A stretch of DNA of 63,923 bases, taken from NCBI RefSeq assembly GCF_042682565.1, contig NZ_JBHUIC010000002.1. One strand, 5' to 3'. The position numbers and the translations under genes were made by a program. The DNA is from Pistricoccus aurantiacus. GTDB taxonomy: Bacteria; Pseudomonadota; Gammaproteobacteria; Pseudomonadales; Halomonadaceae. A model generated the notes under the pieces. The model was given only the letters and a program-made list of their open reading frames with translations. It was not told where the DNA came from and made no database searches. Numbering within the stretch: position 1 is the first letter of the stretch; each line of letters begins with the position of its first letter. Shown here one piece after another: positions 16,344 through 24,940 of the stretch.

Positions 16344-17912
16344 TTAGTCTTCCTGCCTACTACCTGATTTCCAGGACCAGTCCCGCAGGCGCAGGTCGAA
16401 GAGATCCTTGCGGCGATCCTTGAGATTGGTCACGGAGCCTTCGTTGCGCACGATCGTCAGCCGAGTCAGGTCGAGATCCGAGAACATGATCATCTCGGTG
16501 TTGGGGGTGGTTTCCGCCAGCACCGCGTCATGGGGAAAGGCGAAATCCGAGGGCGAGAATACCGAGGACTGAGCGTACTGGATATCCAGATTCTCGATGG
16601 AAGGCACGTTGCCGACGCTGCCGCACAGCACCACGTAGCATTCGTTTTCAATGGCCCGGGCCTGGCTGCAGTGACGCACTCGCAGATAGCTGTTCTTGGT
16701 ATCCGTCCAGAACGGCACGAAGAGGATATCCATGTCCTGATCCGCCAGCAGGCGACTCAGTTCCGGAAATTCCACGTCGTAGCAGATCAGGATGCCGATG
16801 CGGCCCGCATCCGTGTCGAATACCTGCAGCTCATTGCCGCCCTCGATCACCCAGTCGCGGCGCTCCTGAGGGGTGATATGCAGTTTCGCCTGGCGCTCCA
16901 GGGTGCCGTCTCGGTGGCACAGATAGGAGACGTTGTAGAGCCGCCCGTCCTCGCCTTCCTCGATCATCGATCCGCCGATGATATTGATATTGTAGGATAC
17001 CGCCATGCGCGACATTTCCGCCTTGAAGCGCTCGGTGAACCCCGCCACGAAGCGAATCGCGGCGATCTGATCCTGCTGGGCGGCGCGATCCTGAAGGCCC
17101 ATCAGCGGGGTGTTGAACAGCTCCGGGAACACCGCGAAGTCGCTCTGATAGTCGGACATGGCGTCGACGTAGTACTCGATCTGCTGCAGCACCGCCTCCA
17201 CGGAAGAAAATTCCCGCATCTGCCACTGCACCGCACCCACGCGAACCTGGGTCTTGCGGGTTTCAAGCAGCCGTTCCGCCGGTTCGTAAAGGATGTTGTT
17301 CCATTCGAGCAGGGTGGCGTAACCCTGGGATTTTTCGTCTTCCGGAAGGTACTTGCGCAGCAGGCGCTTGACCTGGAAATCGTTGGCCAACTGGAAAGAG
17401 AGGATCGGATCGTAGATCTCCTTGCGGGACACCTTGTCCAGATACTCCGCCGGGTTCAGCTCGTCTGAGTACTGGTGATAGTTGGGAATGCGCCCGCCGG
17501 CCAGTATCGCCCGCAGGTTCAGGGAGCGGCACAGTTCCTTGCGCGCCTCGTACAGGCGTCGTCCAAGACGATAGCCCCGATAAGCCGGATCGATCAGTAC
17601 GTCGAGACCGTACATGGCATCACCCTTGGGATCGTTGCGAATGATCTCGCGCTTGCCGATCAGATCCTCATAGCGATGCGGATTGGAGAACTCGTCATAA
17701 TTCGCCTGCACGGTCAAGGCGACGCCCACCAGCCGACCGTCGTCCTCGATCACCAGCTGGCCGTCGGGAAATTCCTGAATCAGACGCGCAATGGTCGGCT
17801 CCGGCCAGGCACCGCCGATATCCATATAGACCCGATCCATCAGGGTCTTGAGCTGGGCATAATCTTCCGGGACAAGGTTGCGCAAAGTCAGATGCAGGTC
17901 TTCTAGGGACAT
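16344..17912 (-). CDS. GNAT N-acetyltransferase fused to a nitrilase-type amidohydrolase
   Basis: A 522-residue two-domain protein. Residues 1-200 form a GNAT domain with an acetyl-CoA region near YRGYRLGRRLYEARK (111-125). Residues 222-500 are a carbon-nitrogen hydrolase with the full catalytic set Glu264 (FPELF), Lys343 (AKLH) and Cys377 (LICYDVEFP). The ATG at 17912 follows AGGAAACC, and a longer frame lacks an SD. This fusion recurs in bacteria but its substrate is unknown. One domain makes an N-acyl bond and the other cleaves C-N bonds, so they may act on the same small molecule; that is inference. It heads an operon with mtfA. Confidence 0.88.
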   Translation of the reverse strand: MSLEDLHLTLRNLVPEDYAQLKTLMDRVYMDIGGAWPEPTIARLIQEFPDGQLVIEDDGRLVGVALTVQANYDEFSNPHRYEDLIGKREIIRNDPKGDAMYGLDVLIDPAYRGYRLGRRLYEARKELCRSLNLRAILAGGRIPNYHQYSDELNPAEYLDKVSRKEIYDPILSFQLANDFQVKRLLRKYLPEDEKSQGYATLLEWNNILYEPAERLLETRKTQVRVGAVQWQMREFSSVEAVLQQIEYYVDAMSDYQSDFAVFPELFNTPLMGLQDRAAQQDQIAAIRFVAGFTERFKAEMSRMAVSYNINIIGGSMIEEGEDGRLYNVSYLCHRDGTLERQAKLHITPQERRDWVIEGGNELQVFDTDAGRIGILICYDVEFPELSRLLADQDMDILFVPFWTDTKNSYLRVRHCSQARAIENECYVVLCGSVGNVPSIENLDIQYAQSSVFSPSDFAFPHDAVLAETTPNTEMIMFSDLDLTRLTIVRNEGSVTNLKDRRKDLFDLRLRDWSWKSGSRQED

Positions 17913-18028
17913 GATGGTTTCCTGGGCTGTTGGTTTCCCGAGCTGGGCGGAAAGCAAGAGTCTAACATGGGGCGAACGCAGGCCATTTCAACCGCCTGCA
18001 ATCAACTGCCAGGGGAAAATCGGTCAGC

Positions 18029-18053
18029 AAAAAACCCGGCGGCTTGCCGAGGT
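18029..18053 (-). terminator. Probable terminator after the HbpS/GlcG-like gene
   Basis: On the minus strand AACC-CGGC pairs imperfectly (two-base bulge) with GCCG-GGGTT, followed by six T. Confidence 0.4.
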
Positions 18054-18082
18054 TCGATACGCGAAGCGTCAGGACATGCGGC

Positions 18083-18484
18083 TCAGGCGACAGCCGTGAT
18101 GCCCGCCCGAGCCACCTGGGCGTCCTCCCCAGCCTTGACTCCGGATACCCCCACCGCGCCGATGACCTGTCCGTCGACGATGATCGGCACGCCGCCCTCC
18201 AGCAGTCCCGGCAAGGAAGCGGATAGAAAAGCGTTGCGACCGTTGTTGATCATCTGCTCGAACAGGCGGGTCTCCCGGCGTCCAAGAGCGGCGGCATAGG
18301 CCTTCTCCGCGCTGACGATGGCGGTGAACGGCGGCGCGTTGTCCAGGCGGCGCAGGCCCAGCAGATGGCCGCCGTCGTCGGCCACGGAAATGGTCACTGC
18401 CCAGCCATTGGCGTCGGCTTCATTTTGGGCGGCATTCAGAATGGCATCGACTTCGCGCTGCCCGAGAATGGCTTTGGTTTGCAT
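18083..18484 (-). CDS. GlcG/HbpS family heme-binding-like protein
   Basis: A 133-residue protein. The ATG at 18484 is 6 bases after GGAG. Family features are AVTISVADDGGHLLGLRR (about 29-46), KAYAAALGRRET and the C-terminal GGVPIIVDGQVIGAVGVSG. Some members bind heme (HbpS), while others are encoded with glycolate oxidase (GlcG) and have unknown activity. There is no signal peptide. A near-consensus IclR-type palindrome lies about 110 bases upstream. It is monocistronic. Confidence 0.82.
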   Translation of the reverse strand: MQTKAILGQREVDAILNAAQNEADANGWAVTISVADDGGHLLGLRRLDNAPPFTAIVSAEKAYAAALGRRETRLFEQMINNGRNAFLSASLPGLLEGGVPIIVDGQVIGAVGVSGVKAGEDAQVARAGITAVA

Positions 18485-18592
18485 CAAGCACTCCTGACTG
18501 TTTTTGGTATAGAAGCTGGCTTAGCGATAGCTGAGTTGAAGCTTTTTTGAATGTGCTGGCGTCCACTCGCCACGAGCCGGAATTTCGTTTAT

Positions 18593-18607
18593 TGGAAACT
18601 ATTTCCA
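18593..18607. promoter_or_regulatory. IclR-type operator candidate
   Basis: TGGAAACTATTTCCA is a perfect inverted repeat (TGGAAA and TTTCCA). It differs at one base from the known E. coli IclR box TGGAAATNATTTCCA. It lies in the 317-bp divergent region between the HbpS/GlcG-like gene and a GST. No IclR-family gene is in the window. Nothing else stands out in this gap. Confidence 0.5.
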
Positions 18608-18801
18608 TATTTACAGCACTGGTGAGCAAAAGATAGACCTCTCGGCGTAATTTCCCCTATTGCACAGGCTGATGAGTCAAGATGAACGCCGTTAGCCGCA
18701 TGGACAGCCGTGCGGCAGCAGGCGAGACTGAAGACGAAAACGGGATGCGGCGTCGTGTACTATGACGCAACGCTCCAAGCCACCACCGAACGAGAAATGA
18801 A

Positions 18802-19509
18802 ATGACTCGAATTCTCTACGATCTAAGCGGTATCGATGAGGGACTGCGCTTCTCACCCTTCTGCTGGCGGGCCAAGTTCGCCTTGGCTCACAAGGGGCTC
18901 GAGGTGGAAACCCGGCCCTGGCGCTTTACCGAAAAGGAGCGCATCGCCTTTTCCGGTCAGGACAAGGTGCCGGTACTGGTGGACGGCGACGAAGTGGTCA
19001 GCGACAGCTATGCGATATTTCAGTACCTGGATCGCGCCTATCCGCGGCAACCATTGCTGGGGGACGCCACGAGCGAGGCCCGGGCGCGCTTCTTCAAGCA
19101 TTACGCGGAGCGCGCCTTGGCACCGAGCATCATGCGCACCATCGTCATGGATCTCTTCAACGCGATACATCCGCAGGACCAGGCCTATTTCCGCGAAAGC
19201 CGAGAGGCGCGCTTCAAACGCACCCTGGAAGAGATGCATTCCCCGGCTCAGGGGCTCAGCCAACTGGATCACGCCCTGGCGCCCTTGAGAGGTCGGCTCG
19301 AGGAAGCGGATTTCATCGACGGCGATGCGCCCTCGGCGGCGGACTACCTGGTGTTCGGCAACTTCATGTGGGCGCGGATCGTTTCCACTGCGGATCTGGT
19401 CTCCAACGCGGACCCGGTCTACGGCTGGATCGAGCGGATGCTCGATCTGTATGATGGGCTAGGACGCAAGGCGATGCGGATCACGGATATCCAGGGCGCC
19501 TATCGCTAG
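18802..19509 (+). CDS. Glutathione S-transferase family protein
   Basis: A 235-residue protein. The N-terminal thioredoxin-fold domain starts with LYDLSGIDEGLRFSPFCWRA, followed by VPVLV (the cis-Pro loop) and DSYAIFQYLD (the glutathione contact), then a helical C-terminal domain. The SPFCWR pattern with the serine near residue 18 resembles the LigE/BphK-like bacterial group. The substrate is unknown. It is followed 64 bases later by a second GST gene on the same strand. Confidence 0.85.
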   Translation: MTRILYDLSGIDEGLRFSPFCWRAKFALAHKGLEVETRPWRFTEKERIAFSGQDKVPVLVDGDEVVSDSYAIFQYLDRAYPRQPLLGDATSEARARFFKHYAERALAPSIMRTIVMDLFNAIHPQDQAYFRESREARFKRTLEEMHSPAQGLSQLDHALAPLRGRLEEADFIDGDAPSAADYLVFGNFMWARIVSTADLVSNADPVYGWIERMLDLYDGLGRKAMRITDIQGAYR

Positions 19510-19573
19510 CCTGGTTCGAAACGCTGAATCAAGAACTGAACCAAAAGCTGAATTGAATGACAGGGAGGCTGCA

Positions 19574-20263
19574 ATGATCGAGCTTTACTACTGGACCACC
19601 CCCAATGGCCACAAACCGACCATCTTTCTCGAGGAGGCCGGGCTCGAGTACGAAATTCATCCGATCAATATCGGCAGGGGAGAGCAGTTCAGCGACGAAT
19701 TCCTGGCGATCACGCCCAACCACAAGATTCCGGCGATCGTCGATCGCGAGCCCGCGGATGGTGGTCAACCCCTGGCGCTGTTCGAGTCCGGCGCGATTCT
19801 CGAATACCTGGCGGACAAGAGCGGCAAGTTTCTGCCGGCCAAGGGGCGGGAGCGCTACATCACCCTGCAGTGGCTGTACTGGCAGATGGGTGGTCTGGGA
19901 CCCATGGCAGGGCAGAACCATCATTTTCGCAACTATGCTGAAGAGAAGATCGACTACGCCATCGAGCGCTACGTCAATGAAACCGCAAGGCTCTACGGCG
20001 TGCTGGATCAGCAGCTGGCGGACAATGACTTCGTCGCCGGTCATGAATACAGCATCGCCGATATGGCAATCTATCCTTGGGTGAAATCTCCCCAGGACCA
20101 GGGGCAGGACATCGAGGATTTCCCTCACGTCAAGCGTTGGATGGAAAACATCGCCACGAGGCCGGCGGTGCAGCGTGCCTACGCGCTGGCGGAACAGATC
20201 AATCCGGACGACGGCGTGGAAATGGACGAGGAAGCCCGCCGGCACCTGTTCGGCAAGCGCTGA
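19574..20263 (+). CDS. YfcG/YghU-like glutathione transferase (disulfide-bond reductase type)
   Basis: A 229-residue Nu-class-like GST. The ATG at 19574 follows AGGGAGG. The start IELYYWTTPNGHKPTIFLEE is characteristic: the Thr-Thr-Pro-Asn-Gly segment replaces the catalytic Tyr/Ser and supports disulfide reduction using two glutathiones. It continues with PNHKIPAIVD and ESGAILEYLA. The N-capping motif region is YSIADMAIYPW. It shares little sequence with the neighbouring GST, so it is not a recent duplicate. Confidence 0.87.
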   Translation: MIELYYWTTPNGHKPTIFLEEAGLEYEIHPINIGRGEQFSDEFLAITPNHKIPAIVDREPADGGQPLALFESGAILEYLADKSGKFLPAKGRERYITLQWLYWQMGGLGPMAGQNHHFRNYAEEKIDYAIERYVNETARLYGVLDQQLADNDFVAGHEYSIADMAIYPWVKSPQDQGQDIEDFPHVKRWMENIATRPAVQRAYALAEQINPDDGVEMDEEARRHLFGKR

Positions 20264-20307
20264 TCATTCAAGCGAAATCGCACACGCTTCAACCTATGAC
20301 GCCGGGA

Positions 20308-22383
20308 TCAGGCATGCGCCTCCCCGGCGCGTGTTTTCACCTCCGGCGAAGTCTGGCCCGCCATGACCTTGGCCTGGCGCTCGAGGATGAGTGCCAAACG
20401 TTCCATCAGGCCCTCGAGCAGTTCGCTGCGATTCGCCCGCGGGTCGCCATGCGCTTCAATGGCCTCCTTGAGTGCCTGTCCCGCCTGGGCAATACCGACC
20501 GGCTGCTTGCCGTTGGCGCTATCCTCGTAGGCCTGGGCCAGGGTTGCCACAACCTCGCGCTGGGCGCGTTGGACCGGCGCGGGAGCATTGTCGAAGCGGT
20601 AGCGCAAGCGCAAACAAACCCGTCCCACGTCCAGACCGTTGAGCCCCAGCATGAACAGATGACGCTGGTCTTCCGGAAGCGTGTCGTCGTGCTTGGCCAA
20701 CTGAAGAATACGATCCACCATGTGACCGCTGAAATTGGCTTCCGCTTCCTGCACGGACGGCTGGCCGATCCGCTGGAGATCGCTGCTGATGGCGTGAATC
20801 AGCCGCCGCCGACGCAAGGTGGCGCCGAGCCCAGGGACCAGCCGAAACCCCATCATCACCACGCTTAGCCCGATGATGACCGCCAGCGCTCGGTTGATGA
20901 AATGATCGAGGGAAAAATCCATGCCGTTGCTGGGCATGGTCAGCAGGATGTTGAAGATGGTGAAGGACAGACAGTAGCCCATCAGGCGCGGTTCTCCTGC
21001 TCCCAGCAGGCCGATGAACAAGGGAGTGATGACCAACATGGCGAATAGTGGAAAGCCGCTGGCCTGAGAAAGCAGCACATGACCGAAGAGAAAGGCCGTG
21101 GGAATGGCCGCGACCATGCCTTTGAAGAACATGCTCGCCATTGCCACCGGATTGTCGCGAGTGGCGAAAATCGCCGAGAACAGCGTGCCCATCAGCATGG
21201 CAACCTGGCCGTTGCTCCAGTGAGCCTGAATCCAGAAGGTCGCCAGGCAGGCGAATACGATCCCGGCTCGACCCGCGTTGAGCAGCGCCGAAAGGCGATC
21301 GCGGTGCCAGGATAGCGCGCCGGCGCGGAGCTGCTTGTCGCCGGGATGGGCGATGGCCTCCCGGGCGTCGAGCATGACCAGGGCATGGCCGAGCGCTTCC
21401 TGCAGGCCGAACAGCAGGCGCCGCTGCAAGGGATCGAGGCTGGCGTCCTTGTAACCGTGGGCCTGGCGGCGCAAGTCCTGCAGTTTTCGACGCGCTCCCG
21501 TTACGCCCTCGACGTGTTTCGCTTCATGAAACCCTTTCCCGATGGCGCCGGCCAGCGCTTTGATATCCGAGCCGATGCGATCGCCGTGCTCCTGCAATAT
21601 TTGATGCAGAGCGGCAAGCAGGGCGAGAAAGCGCAGCGCTCTGCGGGTGAGCACGTGGGTGGCACGAATCCGCCCGGCGCCGTTGGGATCTTCATAGCGC
21701 GCCGCCTGGCTGTCGCCTTCCAGCAGGCTCAACGATTCCAGGCTGGCGGTCAGCGACGTCTGCAACGCTTCCAGGTCCTGGGTGGCGGCCAGGCGTTGGT
21801 CGGCATGCACAAAGGCCTGATTGATGGCCTTGTCTGCCTCTCTGGCCAGATGTTCCTTGACTCGCACCGGCCACAGCAGGGCGCTGACCAGGGTCGCGCA
21901 AATAGCCCCCAGACCGATTTCGGAGAGCCGGGCAACGGCGATATCGAACGCATTGCCGGGCTGGCTGGAGGCGATCACCACCACCAGCATGGCAGTGACC
22001 GCTCCCATGATGCAGCCATAGGAAAAATTGTTGCGCAGAAGCGAGCTGCCGTAGACACACAGCATGACCCACAGGGTCAGCGTCGTCAGTGCCGGTATCC
22101 GCGCCTGGGCGAACAGGCCCAAGATCGCGATACCCACCACCGCGCCGACGAAGGTGCCGCCAATCTGACACAGGCCTTTCTCGATCACCATGCCGCTCAT
22201 CGGGCGGATCTGCAGGAAAGCGGCAGAAATCAGCGCCCAATAAGGACGGTCCAGATCGAACCACAGGGCAAGATACAGCGCCAGCAGCATGGCAAGCGAT
22301 GTCTTGATGGCGAACTTGACTGCCTGGGCGGAAGGCGTCAGATAGGCCTGCATCCAGATCGACATCCCCAGGCCCTGGCTCAC
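20308..22383 (-). CDS. aaeB: FUSC-family inner-membrane efflux component (AaeB-like)
   Basis: A 691-residue protein with two blocks of about five membrane helices (residues 20-165 and 370-510), each followed by a soluble helical region, as in aromatic-acid exporter AaeB. The start is the GTG at 22383, which overlaps the preceding TGA (GTGA); an ATG six codons later is an alternative. It is last in a three-gene operon with a DUF1656 protein and a membrane-fusion protein. The likely role is export of aromatic or related weak acids, inferred from the operon. Confidence 0.87.
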   Translation of the reverse strand: MSQGLGMSIWMQAYLTPSAQAVKFAIKTSLAMLLALYLALWFDLDRPYWALISAAFLQIRPMSGMVIEKGLCQIGGTFVGAVVGIAILGLFAQARIPALTTLTLWVMLCVYGSSLLRNNFSYGCIMGAVTAMLVVVIASSQPGNAFDIAVARLSEIGLGAICATLVSALLWPVRVKEHLAREADKAINQAFVHADQRLAATQDLEALQTSLTASLESLSLLEGDSQAARYEDPNGAGRIRATHVLTRRALRFLALLAALHQILQEHGDRIGSDIKALAGAIGKGFHEAKHVEGVTGARRKLQDLRRQAHGYKDASLDPLQRRLLFGLQEALGHALVMLDAREAIAHPGDKQLRAGALSWHRDRLSALLNAGRAGIVFACLATFWIQAHWSNGQVAMLMGTLFSAIFATRDNPVAMASMFFKGMVAAIPTAFLFGHVLLSQASGFPLFAMLVITPLFIGLLGAGEPRLMGYCLSFTIFNILLTMPSNGMDFSLDHFINRALAVIIGLSVVMMGFRLVPGLGATLRRRRLIHAISSDLQRIGQPSVQEAEANFSGHMVDRILQLAKHDDTLPEDQRHLFMLGLNGLDVGRVCLRLRYRFDNAPAPVQRAQREVVATLAQAYEDSANGKQPVGIAQAGQALKEAIEAHGDPRANRSELLEGLMERLALILERQAKVMAGQTSPEVKTRAGEAHA

Positions 22384-23243
22384 TCAACGTCGTCGAGGAT
22401 GCGCACCGTGGCGGTCATGCCGGCGCTGAGTGAAATCTGCTCCGGCGTTTCCTCCAGGGCGATGCGTACCGGAATGCGCTGTGCCAGCCGTACCCAGTTG
22501 AAGGTCGGCTGCACCTGGGGCAGCAGCTGGTCGTCCGGGGTGGTATTGCTGTTGGCGATGCCTCGGCCGATTCCTTCCACGTGGCCGCGCAGATGAATGT
22601 CGCCGCTCATCAGGATCACTCGAGCCGGATCGCCCATCTTGATATGCGGCAGCTTGGTCTCCTCGAAATAGCCGGTGACATAGAAGGAATTCGCCTTGAC
22701 CAGCGCCATCACCGGCTTGCCGGCGGTGGCGTAGTTCCCCTCGTGCAGTTGCAGGTTGAGGATATGCCCCGCCGCCGGCGCCTGGACGGTAGTGCGTTCG
22801 AGATCGAGCCGCGCGCTTTGCAGGTCCGCCTTCGCCTGTTCCAGGTTGGCCTCGGCGATGCGCGTGTCGATGCGGGCGATTTCCCGGGCTTCGCTGCTGA
22901 TCGCCTGGCGGCTCAGTCGGCTGCGCCGCCTTTCCTCGTGACGCTTGAGTTCGAGCTGGGCCTCGCGCTGGGCGACTCGCGCCTGGGCTTCTTCGAGCGC
23001 TGCCCGGTAGCGGGACTGGTTGATCTTGAACAGTCGCTCGCCCCGCTCGACGAAGGCGGTGTCTTCCACCGCAAGCTCGGTCACCCAGCCGGACACATCC
23101 GGGGCGATGGTGATCACGTCCGCTCCCACCCGGCCGTCTCGCGTCCAGGGGGTGTAAAGGTAGTAGTGCCAAAGCCAGACACCAGCACCGACGGCCAGTG
23201 CCAGGATGATCAAGGTCGTAAGAACGCGAAACGAAGTGCGCAT
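22380..23243 (-). CDS. aaeA: HlyD-type membrane fusion protein (AaeA-like)
   Basis: A 287-residue periplasmic adaptor. It has one N-terminal membrane segment (about 6-27), a biotinyl-lipoyl half-motif (ITIAPDVSGWVTELAVEDTA), a helical hairpin with long charged heptads (about 80-150), and a second half-motif (VQAPAAGHILNLQ). The ATG at 23243 overlaps the TGA of the DUF1656 gene by one base. It is shorter than RND adaptors but normal for AaeA/FUSC partners. Confidence 0.9.
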   Translation of the reverse strand: MRTSFRVLTTLIILALAVGAGVWLWHYYLYTPWTRDGRVGADVITIAPDVSGWVTELAVEDTAFVERGERLFKINQSRYRAALEEAQARVAQREAQLELKRHEERRRSRLSRQAISSEAREIARIDTRIAEANLEQAKADLQSARLDLERTTVQAPAAGHILNLQLHEGNYATAGKPVMALVKANSFYVTGYFEETKLPHIKMGDPARVILMSGDIHLRGHVEGIGRGIANSNTTPDDQLLPQVQPTFNWVRLAQRIPVRIALEETPEQISLSAGMTATVRILDDVE

Positions 23244-23461
23244 CAATAGGCCTCGGCAAAAGCGGTGAAAAGATAGGTCACGGCGGCGGTGAGGATGACG
23301 AACAGGGAAAAATCGAACCAGGCTTCATACCAGGGCGCCTGGCGTTTCAATCCATAGTGCAGCAGCGCGCGCACTGCCAGGGTGGCGATAAACCCCAGTA
23401 GCGCGAACAGCAGCAGGGGACTCAAGTAGATGCCTCCCAGCGAGATTTCCTGCAGTCCCAT
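23243..23461 (-). CDS. aaeX: DUF1656 small membrane protein (AaeX-like)
   Basis: A 72-residue protein with two hydrophobic helices. It starts MGLQEISLGGIYLSPLLLFALL, the usual DUF1656 opening. Such proteins are encoded first in FUSC efflux operons and are thought to belong to the exporter, although their exact role is unknown. Confidence 0.85.
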   Translation of the reverse strand: MGLQEISLGGIYLSPLLLFALLGFIATLAVRALLHYGLKRQAPWYEAWFDFSLFVILTAAVTYLFTAFAEAY

Positions 23462-23634
23462 AGGCTTTCCCTGACATTGAAAAACCGTCGCATTCTAGCA
23501 TGGGCAGCAGTAGACGATTTCTTCTAGCGTTGAAGAAGCTCCATTAGCGGGGCTTTGTCTAACATGACCGCGGTGCTTATGCTGAAAGCAGGGTGACCAA
23601 CAACAAATGATCGGATGGTACGGGAGAATTCGCC

Positions 23635-24888
23635 ATGATTGCCAAGAAACCGCTAATTACCGCTATTTCCGCACTGGCCATGACCACCAGCCTGGCGGCC
23701 ATTGCCGAACCGCTCAAGATCGGCGCTCTGGTGCCGCTGACCGGAGATCTGCAAAGCTACGGCGAACCCTCGCTGAAATCCGCCCAACTCGCGGTCAAGG
23801 AGATCAACGCCGCCGGTGGCGTGCTGGGGGAGCCGGTGGAGCTTGATACCGGCGATACCCAGACCTCGCCTCAGCCTGGGGTGGCGGCGGCCCAGAAACT
23901 CGCCAACGTGAGCAACGTCCATGCCTTCCTGGGCGCGCTTTCCAGTGGCGTGACCATTCCCGTGGCTCAGAGCGTTTCCAAACCGGAAGGCATCCTGCAG
24001 ATCAGCAACGCCTCCACTTCGCCGGTGATGACGGATCTCGACGACGGCGACTTCCTGTTTCGCACCGTGCCCTCGGATGCCTTCCAGGGGGTAGCGCTTG
24101 CGGAGGTCGCCGCGGATCAAGGCTACGACACGGTCAGCGTCATCTATATCAACAACGACTACGGCAAGGGCCTGGCGGATTCCTTCGCCCAGGCGTTTGA
24201 ATCCCAGGGCGGCAAGGTAGGCGCCAGCGTCGCCTATGAGCAGGGACAGCCCGCCTATCGCGGTGAACTGCAGCAGGCGGACAAGGGCAACCCCCAGGCC
24301 TTGGTGCTGATCGGCTATCCGGAAAACGGCCAGACCATCCTTCGGCAATCCCTGGAGGGCGGTTTCTTTCAGAACTTCGTGCTCAGTGACGGCATGAAAG
24401 CGCCGGAGCTGATCGACAATCTGGGAGATCAGGCCTTGGAAGGCGCTGTGGGCACCATCCCACAAGCCCGGGACGATTCACCCGGGGCCCAGCACTTTGC
24501 CGAAGCCTACGCCAGCGAGTATGGCGAAGTACCGCCGAAACCCTTTCTGGATACCGCCTACGACGCGCTCTATCTGATCGCCCTGGCCACTCAGAAGGCC
24601 GGCAGTACGGATCGCACGGCGATTCGCGATAGCCTGCGGGACGTCGCCAACCCGCCGGGAGAGAAGGTTGGTCCAGGGGAATTCGAGAAGGCGGTCAAGC
24701 TGCTGGAAGAGGGGAAGGACATCGACTACGAGGGTGCCTCCGGCTCGGTGAACTTCGACGAAAACGGCGACGTGCCCGGTACCTTCGGCGAGTACACCTA
24801 CACCGGCGGCGAGATCAAGACCAAGCGGGTGTTCGAACCGGGCAATGGAGGAGGTGAAGACAGCGCCGGCGGTGACAGCAACGAATAA
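23635..24888 (+). CDS. livJ: Branched-chain amino-acid-type ABC substrate-binding protein
   Basis: A 417-residue periplasmic binding protein (Peripla_BP_6/LivJ). The signal peptide is 1-24 (IA|EPLK). The mature start LKIGALVPLTGDL, the SSGVTIPVA segment and YINNDYGKGLA are family hallmarks. The last 15 residues are Gly/Glu/Asp-rich, an unusual acidic tail. The gene faces the livM-H-F-G genes tail to tail instead of heading them. The ligand may be a branched-chain amino acid, amide or other small polar solute. Confidence 0.85.
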   Translation: MIAKKPLITAISALAMTTSLAAIAEPLKIGALVPLTGDLQSYGEPSLKSAQLAVKEINAAGGVLGEPVELDTGDTQTSPQPGVAAAQKLANVSNVHAFLGALSSGVTIPVAQSVSKPEGILQISNASTSPVMTDLDDGDFLFRTVPSDAFQGVALAEVAADQGYDTVSVIYINNDYGKGLADSFAQAFESQGGKVGASVAYEQGQPAYRGELQQADKGNPQALVLIGYPENGQTILRQSLEGGFFQNFVLSDGMKAPELIDNLGDQALEGAVGTIPQARDDSPGAQHFAEAYASEYGEVPPKPFLDTAYDALYLIALATQKAGSTDRTAIRDSLRDVANPPGEKVGPGEFEKAVKLLEEGKDIDYEGASGSVNFDENGDVPGTFGEYTYTGGEIKTKRVFEPGNGGGEDSAGGDSNE

Positions 24889-24910
24889 TTCCTGCTTTTA
24901 TCCAAGCTGA

Positions 24911-24940
24911 ACTACCGCCCCGAATCTTCGGGGCGGTAGT
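24911..24940. terminator. Bidirectional terminator between livJ and livM
   Basis: A perfect 13-bp stem (ACTACCGCCCCGA with TCGGGGCGGTAGT) around a 4-base loop lies between the convergent stop codons. It ends exactly at the livM stop. Confidence 0.8.

Noticed and set aside
20077..20868. Plus-strand frame spanning the second GST end and the FUSC gene
   Set aside because: It runs across two convergent genes and has shadow-type composition.
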